DNA of 64,000 nucleotides from Pelagibius sp048268885 (GCA_048268885.1 JBLWUP010000020.1:30003-94002), one strand, 5' to 3'. Shown: positions 1 through 8,596, counted from the stretch's first letter. Program-made: numbers and translations. Notes: generated by a model not told the origin, from the letters alone.

Positions 1-372
1 GCCAAATTGAACCAGTTGCGTGAGCAGGCATACCTCAATTCCGAGAAGTATGACGAGTACGAGTCCGCTATTGAGGATGCCAAGGGGTTCCAGGCCTACT
101 TGGGTGGGTCGGTGAACCGCGTACAAGATGCAATCGACGAAGTCGACAACCGGATCGAACTGGTTTCTCGAAGCGATCCAGATGAAGCCCGCAAACTTCT
201 CGCGAAGCGTGCCGATCTGCATAGGACGAAGAACAACCTCGATCGCCAGCTCGCGACGCTGATTACAACGATAGAAAACCACGACCAGAATACGGGCTTA
301 CCCCGGCCCACTTCCGGCGACGCAGCAGCATCGAACCCGACGCCGAAAACAGAAGCGCCAAGAGTTGGCTAG
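1..372 (+). CDS. coiled-coil protein, 5' end outside window
   Basis: The reading frame is open from the first base (Ala-Lys-Leu-Asn...), so the gene very probably starts upstream; the TTG at 7 has no visible ribosome site. The visible 120 or so residues are rich in Glu, Lys, Arg, Asp and Leu with heptad-like spacing up to about residue 95, which suggests a coiled coil. A Pro/Thr/Ala-rich tail of about 25 residues follows. No catalytic motif is seen. It ends 13 bp before the next gene, a coiled-coil lipoprotein, which precedes an integrin-like VWA protein. All three are on the same strand and may form one operon with an envelope role. Function unknown. Confidence 0.6.
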   Translation, partial: AKLNQLREQAYLNSEKYDEYESAIEDAKGFQAYLGGSVNRVQDAIDEVDNRIELVSRSDPDEARKLLAKRADLHRTKNNLDRQLATLITTIENHDQNTGLPRPTSGDAAASNPTPKTEAPRVG

Positions 373-385
373 AAATGGGTAAGGG

Positions 386-904
386 ATGATCCGGCGGTTC
401 ACTGTTTCGTTTGGCCTGCTGTGCCTCCTATCCGCCTGCGCAAATTCCTCCGCCGAGGAATGCGACGCCACGGACGCAGGCAGCGTCTTCAGCGCGAGCG
501 CCTGCCTGCGTGGTGGTGGTTTTGAGGCGCGGCTGCAACAGATCAAACAGGACACCCACCGCAAGGTCGAAGACACCCGGCTATCGCAGCAGCGGACTGA
601 CGAGTTGGAAGCGCGGGCCGTTGAGCTTGCGGAGGATCAGACAGCTCTCGAACGTCAGCTGAACGAAACCGAGAGTGAACTCGCTGTCCTGCGCTTGCGA
701 CTGAACAGCGTCCGCGCGAAGAACGCGGAGGATCAAGCGCGCCTGGATGCCCTGGAAGAACAGTTGACCGCCACGGAACAACGACTGGCGGCCGCACGCC
801 GCAGTCCCCCCGAAGGGGCAGCCGAGATCGCGGAGCTCGAGGAAGAGATCGCCCGTAAACAACAGGCGATCAAGAGTCTGATCGAGAGCATAGAACGAGG
901 CTAG
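386..904 (+). CDS. predicted coiled-coil lipoprotein
   Basis: The protein has 172 residues. The N-terminus has two arginines, a hydrophobic stretch and a lipobox ending LLSAC (Cys18), so it should be exported and lipid-modified. After a short Cys-containing segment (C27, C39), residues from about 50 to the end are a long Glu/Arg/Gln/Leu-rich coiled coil with no globular motif. It sits 13 bp after the partial coiled-coil gene and about 55 bp before the integrin-like VWA gene. Such proteins often act as periplasmic or outer-membrane scaffolds, but that is inference. The ATG start is supported by GGTAAGGGATG upstream. Confidence 0.75.
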   Translation: MIRRFTVSFGLLCLLSACANSSAEECDATDAGSVFSASACLRGGGFEARLQQIKQDTHRKVEDTRLSQQRTDELEARAVELAEDQTALERQLNETESELAVLRLRLNSVRAKNAEDQARLDALEEQLTATEQRLAAARRSPPEGAAEIAELEEEIARKQQAIKSLIESIERG

Positions 905-959
905 GAAACAGCGCCCTGGGGACGACAGCCGCTCGGGCCCTTTGCTGGCAGAGGTTAGA

Positions 960-1934
960 ATGGCCGAAACGTCGTATGAAAGCCCTCTTCCCCGGCGCAG
1001 AGTCGTGGCGGCCACTTTGCTATGGGTGCTCTTTGGCAGCTTGCTCTTGGCAGCGGGCTGGCTGTTCTTGCGCGGCTGCGGGTTGGTGCTCCCGGGAAGC
1101 AGCCAACCTCTCTTTGCCTACTGTTCGGCAGAGACCGGCAAACTTTCGGAGCTGGCCGCTTTGCGCGCCGAGGAAGAAGCACTGCGCACACAGCTGCACA
1201 GCCTGAATCGCCAAACATCGGCTATTCCTGAGTGTGGGGAGGATTGCATCCTGAGCAAGGCCGACGTACGCGTTGATCTCTATTTCCTACAAGATCTATC
1301 AAGCTCCTTTAGGGACGACCTGCCGAACTTTCAACGCATGATCAAAGATTTGGTGAGGCGGCACGAAAGCGGCGCCCTGGGAAGGGATGTCTCAATAGGC
1401 TTCGGCAGCTTCATCGACAAGCCCCTGAGCCTCCGGGCCCAGGTCAGGGGCGACTACACCTTTCGCCCCATGGCAAGCATGCAGGCGTCTTCTTCAGAGA
1501 TCGTGGCGGCCGCGGAAAGCCTGCAAGCCGGATACGGCGGCGTAAGCGATGCCGAAGCGCAATACGAGGCCATCATCGAGCTGCTGGGGAATACGGCGGC
1601 GGTCGGTTTCCGAGAAGGCGCCAAGAAGATCATCATCATCGTTACCGATGCCGAAGCTTTATCGGCCGGCGGATGGCCAGACGCGCCGGCGCCGGAAGAT
1701 GGGTTTGCAGACGGCGACCCCATGAACGAAGACTACCCCTCCTTTGACCAGGTTTCGCAGGCCTTGCGGGCACACGACGCCACACCCATCTTTCTTGTTA
1801 CTGACGGGGTTACGGGCTTCTACAACGATTTCGTGCGCCAGCATGGCGATGGCATCGTCGGCAGGATCACCTCGGACAGCGAGAACCTGACCAACGCTAT
1901 CTTCTCGTCGCTCGCCACGAGGTGCGGCGCCTGA
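960..1934 (+). CDS. membrane-anchored VWA protein with integrin beta I-like domain
   Basis: ATG at 960 (GAGG 6 bp upstream) is preferred over the in-frame TTG at 942; this gives 324 residues. A single N-terminal membrane helix (about residues 16-37) is followed by a short coiled-coil or Cys-bearing linker (C40, C55, C92, C96). From about residue 105 a VWA domain has FLQDLSSSFRDDL (MIDAS Asp112-x-Ser114-x-Ser116, with the adjacent Asp119-Asp120). Further motifs are IGFGSFIDKPL, IIIVTDAE, a DYPSFDQ segment and PIFLVTDGV. These occur in the order and wording of animal integrin beta chains (DLSxSMxDDL, IGFGSFVDK, TDAxFHxAGDG, YPSxxQL, PIFAVT). The domain probably faces the periplasm and binds a ligand through a metal ion. 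The ligand is unknown. Confidence 0.85.
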   Translation: MAETSYESPLPRRRVVAATLLWVLFGSLLLAAGWLFLRGCGLVLPGSSQPLFAYCSAETGKLSELAALRAEEEALRTQLHSLNRQTSAIPECGEDCILSKADVRVDLYFLQDLSSSFRDDLPNFQRMIKDLVRRHESGALGRDVSIGFGSFIDKPLSLRAQVRGDYTFRPMASMQASSSEIVAAAESLQAGYGGVSDAEAQYEAIIELLGNTAAVGFREGAKKIIIIVTDAEALSAGGWPDAPAPEDGFADGDPMNEDYPSFDQVSQALRAHDATPIFLVTDGVTGFYNDFVRQHGDGIVGRITSDSENLTNAIFSSLATRCGA

Positions 1935-2277
1935 AGTTGGACAACTTCCAATCGCAGTCAGAAATCGCAACAAACGCCCTTGGAGATCCGCAGCCGGCCC
2001 GCAACAACGACCGCGCTGCGCCGGTAAGCGCAATCTGCACAGGCACCAGCGCAAACCGACTTCCGTCTAAGGCCAAGCCCCATAACAAGGCCGACCCCGG
2101 CTTACCCCGGCTTAGGGGAGCGGCTTGGCGCAAGCTATGACCGGGTGCCCTGCTGTCTCAACCATAGCCCCCCTGCCGGAGCGGCCAGCCCCCTATGGCA
2201 AGCGTGGCGCAATCTGGTAGTTCCGCGCCCTTCCCCGCTTGATCTCGGCAATCGCACTCTCTAATTTCGCAACCTCC
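1935..2277. other. intergenic region without recognisable gene
   Basis: These 343 bp separate the VWA gene from tRNA-Ser. Short direct repeats (CCCCGGCTTACCCCGGCTTA near 2095-2115) are visible. I find no convincing coding frame with a ribosome site and no strong terminator. A tRNA promoter should lie just upstream of 2278. Confidence 0.4.
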
Positions 2278-2367
2278 GGAGGGGTGGCCGAGCGGTTTAA
2301 GGCACCAGTCTTGAAAACTGGCATGGGTGGAAGCTCATCGTGGGTTCGAATCCCACCCCCTCCGCCA
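2278..2367 (+). tRNA. tRNA-Ser (anticodon TGA)
   Basis: The acceptor stem GGAGGGG (2278-2284) pairs with CCCCTCC (2357-2363); the discriminator G and an encoded CCA follow (2365-2367). The anticodon arm CCAGTCTTGAAAACTGG has TGA in the loop, which reads UCA/UCG serine codons. The T arm GTGGG-TTCGAAT-CCCAC is perfect. A long variable arm lies between the anticodon and T arms, as expected for a class II (Ser/Leu) tRNA. Length is 90 nt. Confidence 0.97.
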
Positions 2368-2523
2368 TTCTGCCTGCCTCCATCATTTTCTGGCCCGCCC
2401 ACTCTTTCCCCGGAAAACTGAGTGGAAGAAAGGGCGGCCTTGGGCTTAGTATTCCAGAACCGCGCCGGAGGGGCCGCTTCGGGCCGAGGCGTGCCATGCT
2501 GGAGCGATGACCGGGGGAACCGC

Positions 2524-4224
2524 GTGCCGGGCTGGACCGAAATCCTGAAGCTGCGTGCAAGGCGGCCGCGCCGGATCGTCCGGCGGGTATTGCATGGCGT
2601 CGCGGCGCTTCTGATGTCGCTGCCCGCCCAGGCGGTGGGCGAGAACAGCCAGCCCACCTTGGAACTGATCCCGACGTCGATCGCCACCGCGACGATCGAA
2701 CGCCCGGAATCGATGCAGGCGCGCCTGCGGCTGCGGGCGCCGACCGGCGCAACCCTGCGCGACCTCCGCCTGACCAGCTTCTCCAACGACGCCGTCATGG
2801 TGGCCATCGAAGGCGGCCCCGATGCGGCAGGGGTCACCTCCCTCGCGCCGAACGACGAGCACAGCTGGACCGTGCGGCTGACGGCGGCACGCCCTCTGGC
2901 CAAGAAGGCCCAGGTCGTCTTCGAGGTCGCCTTCACCTTGGAGCCGACAGAACGGAAGCCGGATGACGAGACCGCGCCAGAAGAGGTCCAGGCCTCCGTG
3001 CAGCGCCACCTTTCGGCAATCCTGGAGATCGAGCCCCCTGCCACCGAGGTCCTGACGTCCCTGGTGACCCTGGAGATCAAGGGCGACGAAGCGGTGGTCT
3101 CACGCCAGCGTCCGAGCACGCTCTACATGGTCTTGAAGAACCAAAGAGACCTCGCGGTCGAGGTCACGGACATCCGCTGGTTCGGACCCGGCTTTATTGT
3201 GCTGCGGGAAGGCTCGGAGAGCTGCACGGCTGACGACGCCTCCCCGGGCCCGGTGACCTCCCGCAGCCTGGCCCCCTACGAACAGGCGGTCCTGCCAATC
3301 CTCGTCTGTCCGGAAGAGCAGATCGTCCCCGGAAAATACAACCTGCTGGCATCAGCCAACGTGACTTTGGACGGCACGGTGCTGGCGGCCTTGAGCGTCA
3401 GCCAGGCCGTGGAGGTCGGCGTCCTCGGCGAGAGCGACCTTCTCAACCTGCTGGGCGTTCCCTCCCTTCTGCTGCTGCCCGGCTTCCTCTTTCTCATCAC
3501 CCTGCGCCTCCTTCAGGTCAGCCTCGTGGCGCCGGTGGAGGGCGCCGCCCTCAAACCGAAGGAGGCCGACTTCTGGGCGGTGGCCATCGCGCTGTCGATC
3601 GCCTTCGCCTTCCTCTACCCCTGGGCCACCGAGCAACTCGTGCCGGAGGGCCGGCGCGACTACCTCATCGCTTATGGCCTGCGCGACCTCGTCTATGTCT
3701 ACGCCGCGGCGATTATCCTGGGATGCCTGGTCTTCTTTGTCTGGCGCATCCTCTTGTGGTGCGCCTCCCTGTACCGGGCCGCGCAGCTGCGACGCTGCCT
3801 TCCCCAAGCCGGGGACGATCCGGCCGCGATCCTCCAAAAGCTTGTCCTTGCGAAAAGCGACTTCACTCTCGAACTGCCGGCCGTCCATATCAAGGGGACC
3901 GCGGCGGCCGAACATTTGCTGCTGCTGTCGCCCTGGAGCACAGCCGAGACGCTTTGGGTGACGCCACCGGCACAGCTGGAGATCAGAGACCACTTCGAGG
4001 ATCCGGAAGACGGCCGCCTTGCCAATAACGCGTTGCAGCGGCTCATCGAGGCCGAAGATGTGGACGCCGCCACGGCGGGCCAGATCCTGAAGGACGGCCA
4101 AACCAAGGCGTGGTGGACCGTCGAGTGGGCGCAGATCGGCACGGTCGTCGGGCCGGTCGCCGTGGCGCCGGACAACGTCGAACGCCTCCAGCAACGCGAG
4201 CGGCTGCTGCGGGAAGCCCCATGA
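2524..4224 (+). CDS. exported membrane protein of unknown function
   Basis: The frame is open from a GTG at 2422. The GTG at 2524 is preferred because it places a basic/hydrophobic leader (VRRVLHGVAALLMSLPAQAVG) at the N-terminus, with GGGGGA about 6 bp upstream; the start is uncertain. From 2524 the protein has about 566 residues. The first half looks like an exported beta-rich region with Ig-like character (repeated 'L...LEI.......V' strands). Three membrane helices follow, at nucleotides about 3435-3530, 3565-3640 and 3655-3760. A soluble C-terminal domain (about 150 residues) would be cytoplasmic. No enzymatic motif is recognised. It has no obvious link to the flanking tRNA gene and may be functionally tied to the next same-strand gene. 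Confidence 0.7.
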   Translation: MPGWTEILKLRARRPRRIVRRVLHGVAALLMSLPAQAVGENSQPTLELIPTSIATATIERPESMQARLRLRAPTGATLRDLRLTSFSNDAVMVAIEGGPDAAGVTSLAPNDEHSWTVRLTAARPLAKKAQVVFEVAFTLEPTERKPDDETAPEEVQASVQRHLSAILEIEPPATEVLTSLVTLEIKGDEAVVSRQRPSTLYMVLKNQRDLAVEVTDIRWFGPGFIVLREGSESCTADDASPGPVTSRSLAPYEQAVLPILVCPEEQIVPGKYNLLASANVTLDGTVLAALSVSQAVEVGVLGESDLLNLLGVPSLLLLPGFLFLITLRLLQVSLVAPVEGAALKPKEADFWAVAIALSIAFAFLYPWATEQLVPEGRRDYLIAYGLRDLVYVYAAAIILGCLVFFVWRILLWCASLYRAAQLRRCLPQAGDDPAAILQKLVLAKSDFTLELPAVHIKGTAAAEHLLLLSPWSTAETLWVTPPAQLEIRDHFEDPEDGRLANNALQRLIEAEDVDAATAGQILKDGQTKAWWTVEWAQIGTVVGPVAVAPDNVERLQQRERLLREAP

Positions 4225-4277
4225 CACACCCGCGGCGATCGCTCAAGCCGGCGGGCAGGACGGCGCTCTGCGCAGGC

Positions 4278-4314
4278 AAAAAAGGTGAGGCGGCGGCCTT
4301 GCGGCCGCCGCCTC
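4278..4314 (-). terminator. strong hairpin with T-run on the minus strand
   Basis: A perfect 12-bp GC stem (4287-4298 with 4303-4314, loop TTGC) is preceded on the plus strand by AAAAAA (4278-4283). Read on the minus strand this is a classic intrinsic terminator (stem then T6). No minus-strand gene ends immediately upstream. It may act on antisense transcripts, or only as a hairpin after the plus-strand gene that ends at 4224. Confidence 0.5.
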
Positions 4315-4477
4315 GGCAACGTAGATCGTTGCGTCTGTCCACCGCTTGTTGCGCCAAAGCAACGCCGTAAGTAACGGCAACGCTTCGTATCGCACTACCT
4401 TATCCCAGGTAGGACTTTACTCGGCAGGACTTAGTCGCTGATAGTGTAGGAGCCACTGCCTGGGAGGACAAGGGCCA

Positions 4478-5551
4478 ATGGCGACGATCAAGAACATCCG
4501 GCTGTCTTTCATATGGGTCGACACCCTGCCGGGCCTGCTGGACGGGGGTGCGGCGGCGGCAAGTCTCGCCTGGCTCGGACAGCGTGGCGACTTCATCTAC
4601 AACTTCGAACTGGCCCAGCGTACCGGCAGCGTGGTGCCCTGGGCCATCAGCACGCCCTGGCGAGGGCTCGACAGCGGCTGGTCTTTCTGGCGGCACTATT
4701 TCGAGGACAAAAAAGCTTCGGCGGTTACCGGCAGCCAGGCCTGGAAGAAACTGATTCCCTTCCGGGAGGAACTGATCCGCTTCACTCCCGAGGGCGAAGC
4801 CTTCTCGGAACTTCATGCCTCCGCCTTTTATTTCAGCCACGGAAGCGCCCTGGTGGTGACCCTCAACCTGCGCCGTCAAGCGATCTCCGAGCTGGAAGCG
4901 GCCAAGCGCGCCATGGCCCTGCGGCATGCCCGGATCCTGGCGCTGCCAGACGCGGGGAACCAACGCTACACGCTGGATATTCTGGGGAACCAGCTGCGGG
5001 AGCGTATTCACGAAACCCGCTTCGAGGGTGTGGCGCAGCACGCCGGACGCAACCAGCCTTTCAGCATCGTCACGGTGCTGGAAGGCGACGACATTGACCG
5101 GCTGGCCACGGTCGAGGACGGCGACGATACCCACCGCGCGCTGGAAGCGATGACAAGCTGGAACCCGAACTTCGATGTGCTCGATCTCACCCAGCGCCCG
5201 ATAGATGACTCCAAGATAAAACGGTCAAACCAGAAGGGCCTCAAGAACGATCTCGTCTATGCCCGCAAGTCCGGCCTCGCGATCTGGCTGCCCCGGCAGC
5301 TGAACGACGGCGCCAAGGGGCGCAAGGCGCTCTCCTGCTACCACAACAACATGCTGCACGGCAGCGTCCAGCTCCGCAGCCTGGCCGAGTTGGTTTATTT
5401 CGCCAAGCACAACGCCGCCGCCAGTTTCGCCGTGAAGCAGCGCAGCAAACGCGCCGCCACGATCCTCGATCGCTTGCGGGAAGGTAAGGAGCTGACCTAT
5501 CGCTCGCGCTGTCTCGCCCGGCAGGTCGAACAGACCTTGGCGGAGGGCTGA
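4478..5551 (+). CDS. hypothetical protein, 357 aa
   Basis: The gene begins at an ATG with GGGAGGAC about 10 bp upstream. The product is a soluble-looking protein of 357 residues without a signal peptide or membrane helices. It contains several aromatic-rich segments (FIYNFELAQ, WAISTPWRGLDSGWSFWRHYF) in the first 90 residues, a mixed alpha/beta middle and a basic C-terminus (KQRSKRAATILDRLREGKE). I recognise no family. It lies about 250 bp after the membrane protein gene and converges on the Mur-ligase/Pth gene, whose stop is 29 bp away. Coding is supported by the ribosome site, high-GC third positions and lack of overlap. Confidence 0.65.
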   Translation: MATIKNIRLSFIWVDTLPGLLDGGAAAASLAWLGQRGDFIYNFELAQRTGSVVPWAISTPWRGLDSGWSFWRHYFEDKKASAVTGSQAWKKLIPFREELIRFTPEGEAFSELHASAFYFSHGSALVVTLNLRRQAISELEAAKRAMALRHARILALPDAGNQRYTLDILGNQLRERIHETRFEGVAQHAGRNQPFSIVTVLEGDDIDRLATVEDGDDTHRALEAMTSWNPNFDVLDLTQRPIDDSKIKRSNQKGLKNDLVYARKSGLAIWLPRQLNDGAKGRKALSCYHNNMLHGSVQLRSLAELVYFAKHNAAASFAVKQRSKRAATILDRLREGKELTYRSRCLARQVEQTLAEG

Positions 5552-5580
5552 AGGGCTCGCTTGCTTCAGGCGACCCCGCC

Positions 5581-7464
5581 TCAGTTGACGGCGGCCGTCT
5601 CGGCCAGACTGGCCGCAGCTGCTTCCGGCAATTCTCCCGACAAGGTTTCCAGCAACCGTTCGACGGCAGCGTCGATGGCGGGCGCGACGACGGCGGCGGC
5701 CTCCGGCGCAAAGGGGGAGATGAGATAGCTCGTCGGCGGGTTGCGGCTGCCGTCGAGCGACACACCGATCTTGAGACGCCGGAACCGGTCCGTCTGAAAG
5801 GTCACCAGGGCGGAGCGGACGCCCTTGTGGCCGCCGTCGCTGCCGCGCCCCCGATAGCGCAGCTTTCCCAACGGCATATGGGTATCGTCGTGGACCAGAA
5901 GGCAGTCTTCCGCCGCAAAGCCCAGGGCGCCGGAGAGTCGCTCCAGGGATTTGCCGGTGTGATTGACCTTCTCCTGCGGCTTGATCAGCAGCAGCGTCTT
6001 GGTCTTCAACCGCAGTTGCGCCACCAGGCAATCTCCGAAGTCACGCCACGCCAGGTCAAGCTTCCCGGCCAGCTTATCCAACACCTCGAAGCCGAGGTTG
6101 TGCGGCGAGTTCATGAAGCGGTCGCCGGGGTTCCCGATCCCGACGAAGATCTCGTAGGGGCCCTGGCAATCCGGCACCTTGGCCGACTGTACCGCGCCAG
6201 CAGTTGGCCCGGCAGCCGGCTTGCCGACATCCGCGCGCAAGGCCACGCAGCGCTCGCAGCGCATGTTCTTGCGGCAGTCCATGCGCCAGCAGGAGATCGG
6301 ATCGAGCCAGTGGTGCGCGAGCCGGCCCAGATGATCGGCGTTCATCGATCCTTTCAGGAGGACGAGGTCGCCTTCTTGCAGCAGCGAACGGAGGAACCCT
6401 GCCGCCGGCTTCATCGCCGTATAGACGTGCAGGCGGTGGGCATTTTCCGCCCGTTTGGCGCGCAGGGCGAGGGTCGCCTGCGGACCCACGAAGATCACAT
6501 GCTCGGCGACCTCCAGGGCCTTGTCGGCGGTCTCCCTGTAGCGGGCCGTCGCGGTCCCGGTGTAGTCCGACAAGGTCCCGATGATCATGACCTTGCGCTC
6601 CGCCTGCGCGGCCTTGAGGAAATCGAAGACCGTGGGAAATGTCCAAAGGGACGCCTTCCAGTCATCCATGATGAAGGTGATGCCGTCGTTGCTGGAGACG
6701 GGGTACATGCGGCTCGGATGGGGCTCGACGGCCGCGATCGCCTCGGCGGCCTGCGCCAGGGGAATGCCCGCGGCGAGGCCCACGGCGAGCGCGGCGAGAA
6801 CCGCCGTGGTCCAGTGCGTGCCGCAGAGCCGGGTGCGGACCTCGACGGATTCTCCCTGGTAGACGGCGGTAAAGCAAAGACGCTCCGGCCAGGCCGAGTG
6901 GACATCCTCCGCGCGCAACACGGCGTCCGGAGCGCGGCCGTAGGTTATGACCTTGGCCGCGCAACGCGCCTTCATGGCCAGCACCAGGGGGTCGTCCGCG
7001 TTCAGCACGGCCGTCCCCTCCGCCGGCAGGCAGGAGACGACCTTGGACTTCTCCTCGGCGATCGCCTCGACCGACTGGAAGGCTTTCATGTGATCGGTGC
7101 CGATCGACGTCACCACGCCGATCACCGGCCTTACGATGCCAAGGGGCTGGTCCATGGCCCCTGGCCGGCCGGCCGAAACCTCGATGACGCTGAAGTCGTC
7201 GTCCGGCGGGGTCGCGATGACGAGCCTGTTGATGTGATCGAAATCGTTCAGCGTTCCGGAGCTGCGGCGGATCTTGCCCGCACTTCCAAGCACCGCCATG
7301 GAGAGGAAAGTGGTGGTGGATTTTCCCGCACTGCCGGTAACGGCAACGAAGGTGGTCTTTCCCAGCCGCCTGCGGTGCGCCGCCGCCACCTTGGCCCGCA
7401 GGAACGCACGCGCCCGCCACAACCCAGGTACACACCGGGCCGTTTTGCCAAGCCAAGAGCGCAT
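5581..7464 (-). CDS. Mur ligase / peptidyl-tRNA hydrolase-like fusion protein
   Basis: ATG at 7464 with AGGGGAAG upstream gives 627 residues; the frame stays open to 8031 but would overlap the divergent methyltransferase. Residues about 35-390 are a Mur-ligase core: P-loop GSAGKST (44-50), TSIGTDHM, LNADDPL and a C-terminal part with MDDWKASLW in place of the DDxYNANP of MurF. A Cys cluster follows (C392, C397, C403, C406), then a complete Pth-like domain (about 437-575): GIGNPG (N445), SPHNLGF (H455), N501 and VHDD (D526). The Pth GGHNG motif reads GGHKG here (K547). The fusion may join amino-acid ligation with (peptidyl/aminoacyl-)tRNA hydrolysis; the substrate is unknown. It is unlikely to be the housekeeping MurF or Pth. 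Confidence 0.85.
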   Translation of the reverse strand: MRSWLGKTARCVPGLWRARAFLRAKVAAAHRRRLGKTTFVAVTGSAGKSTTTFLSMAVLGSAGKIRRSSGTLNDFDHINRLVIATPPDDDFSVIEVSAGRPGAMDQPLGIVRPVIGVVTSIGTDHMKAFQSVEAIAEEKSKVVSCLPAEGTAVLNADDPLVLAMKARCAAKVITYGRAPDAVLRAEDVHSAWPERLCFTAVYQGESVEVRTRLCGTHWTTAVLAALAVGLAAGIPLAQAAEAIAAVEPHPSRMYPVSSNDGITFIMDDWKASLWTFPTVFDFLKAAQAERKVMIIGTLSDYTGTATARYRETADKALEVAEHVIFVGPQATLALRAKRAENAHRLHVYTAMKPAAGFLRSLLQEGDLVLLKGSMNADHLGRLAHHWLDPISCWRMDCRKNMRCERCVALRADVGKPAAGPTAGAVQSAKVPDCQGPYEIFVGIGNPGDRFMNSPHNLGFEVLDKLAGKLDLAWRDFGDCLVAQLRLKTKTLLLIKPQEKVNHTGKSLERLSGALGFAAEDCLLVHDDTHMPLGKLRYRGRGSDGGHKGVRSALVTFQTDRFRRLKIGVSLDGSRNPPTSYLISPFAPEAAAVVAPAIDAAVERLLETLSGELPEAAAASLAETAAVN

Positions 7465-7793
7465 CAATGCTTCCCCTATGCGGTCTACAAACTGCAGGCC
7501 GGTGGCCGCGGCCACGATTCGTCCCGGGCGCCAGTTTAAACCATGATCTGTGACGGTCGAACGGCGATCGGCCCGGCGGAGACACTCTTCTGGGTTACGG
7601 CGGCACGGATTGTGGGTGGCCCAACAACTCTCCGGCGCCGTCCGGATGGGTCTTGGCCGCGCCGCGGCCGGCCTGAATCCCTGGCGGCGAGTAGCCTGCG
7701 GGCCGCCGCGGCGCGTGCCGTCTTTATGACACTTGACCCCGGATGCCCGCCGCCTTGTGGTTGGACCAGCCATTTCAACCGCAGGGGACAGGC
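7465..7793. other. divergent intergenic region
   Basis: These 329 bp lie between the minus-strand Mur/Pth fusion and the plus-strand methyltransferase and must hold both promoters. I see no clear operator or RNA structure. The frames open through it (part of the 5' extension of the Mur/Pth frame) are Arg-rich and look non-coding. Confidence 0.4.
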
Positions 7794-8564
7794 ATGGCCG
7801 AAACGGTACGGCGCCCGGACGATGACGAAGCCCGACTGACGCGCGAGCGGGATTTCCACAATGCCCGCTTCGAGCACGACGACCGCGACGCCCAGTTGAA
7901 GTACTACGACGCCATCGCCGACTGCTTTCGAGACTACTGGGCGCGTGTCGAGCAACTCGCGGCCGGCGCCGACCTGCTGGAGTACGGCTGTGCCTACGGC
8001 AGCAACGCCCTGCGCCTGGCGCCCTCGGCAAGGTCTGCCACCGGAATCGATATCTCGGACGTGGCCATCGAGCGGGGCCGGCAGCGCGCGAAGCAGAAGG
8101 GCCTGACGAACGTGCGCCTCGAGGCCATGGATGCCGAGGCGATGACCTTTCCCGACAACAGCTTCGACCTGGTTTTCGGCAGCGGCATCATCCATCACCT
8201 CGATATCGACCGGGCCTACGCGGAGCTTGCCCGGGTGCTGCGCCCCGGCGGCCACGCGGTTTTCGTCGAGCCCCTCGGGCACAATCCGGCCATCGAGCTG
8301 TATCGCCGCATCACGCCGGGGGCCCGAACCCCCGACGAGCATCCCCTGCTGAAGCGGGACTTCCGCCGCTTCGACGCCGCCTTCGGGGCCACGACCTGCC
8401 GGTTCTACGGCTTGTCGACCCTGGCCGTCGTCCCCTTCCGCAACACGGCAGCCAAGGCGCCGCTGTTCTCGGTGACCCGCGCGCTCGACAAGGGCCTCTT
8501 CGCCCTGCCCGCGGTCAAGTGGTGGGCCTGGTACGCGCTGATGGAGGCGACCAAGACCGCCTAA
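7794..8564 (+). CDS. class I SAM-dependent methyltransferase
   Basis: ATG at 7794 with AGGGGACAGG upstream gives 256 residues; the upstream in-frame ATG at 7743 lacks such a site. Motif I LLEYGCAYGSNAL, an acidic GIDIS loop that binds the SAM ribose, and DNSFDLVFGSGIIHHLD (motifs II/III) mark a Methyltransf_11/25 Rossmann methyltransferase. The post-motif PGGHAVFVEP is also typical. The substrate cannot be told; family relatives act on lipids, quinones or small metabolites. It is divergent from the Mur/Pth fusion and convergent with the PAS gene. Confidence 0.88.
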   Translation: MAETVRRPDDDEARLTRERDFHNARFEHDDRDAQLKYYDAIADCFRDYWARVEQLAAGADLLEYGCAYGSNALRLAPSARSATGIDISDVAIERGRQRAKQKGLTNVRLEAMDAEAMTFPDNSFDLVFGSGIIHHLDIDRAYAELARVLRPGGHAVFVEPLGHNPAIELYRRITPGARTPDEHPLLKRDFRRFDAAFGATTCRFYGLSTLAVVPFRNTAAKAPLFSVTRALDKGLFALPAVKWWAWYALMEATKTA

Positions 8565-8596
8565 AGCTGTCAGCCTCTTACCGCTGTCATGGCCGG

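Noticed and set aside
5827..7539. Long plus-strand open frame (570 codons) opposite the Mur/Pth gene
   Set aside because: The minus-strand frame carries clear Mur ligase and Pth motifs; the opposite frame is His/Arg/Gly-rich with no motif, as expected for an antisense shadow in high-GC DNA.
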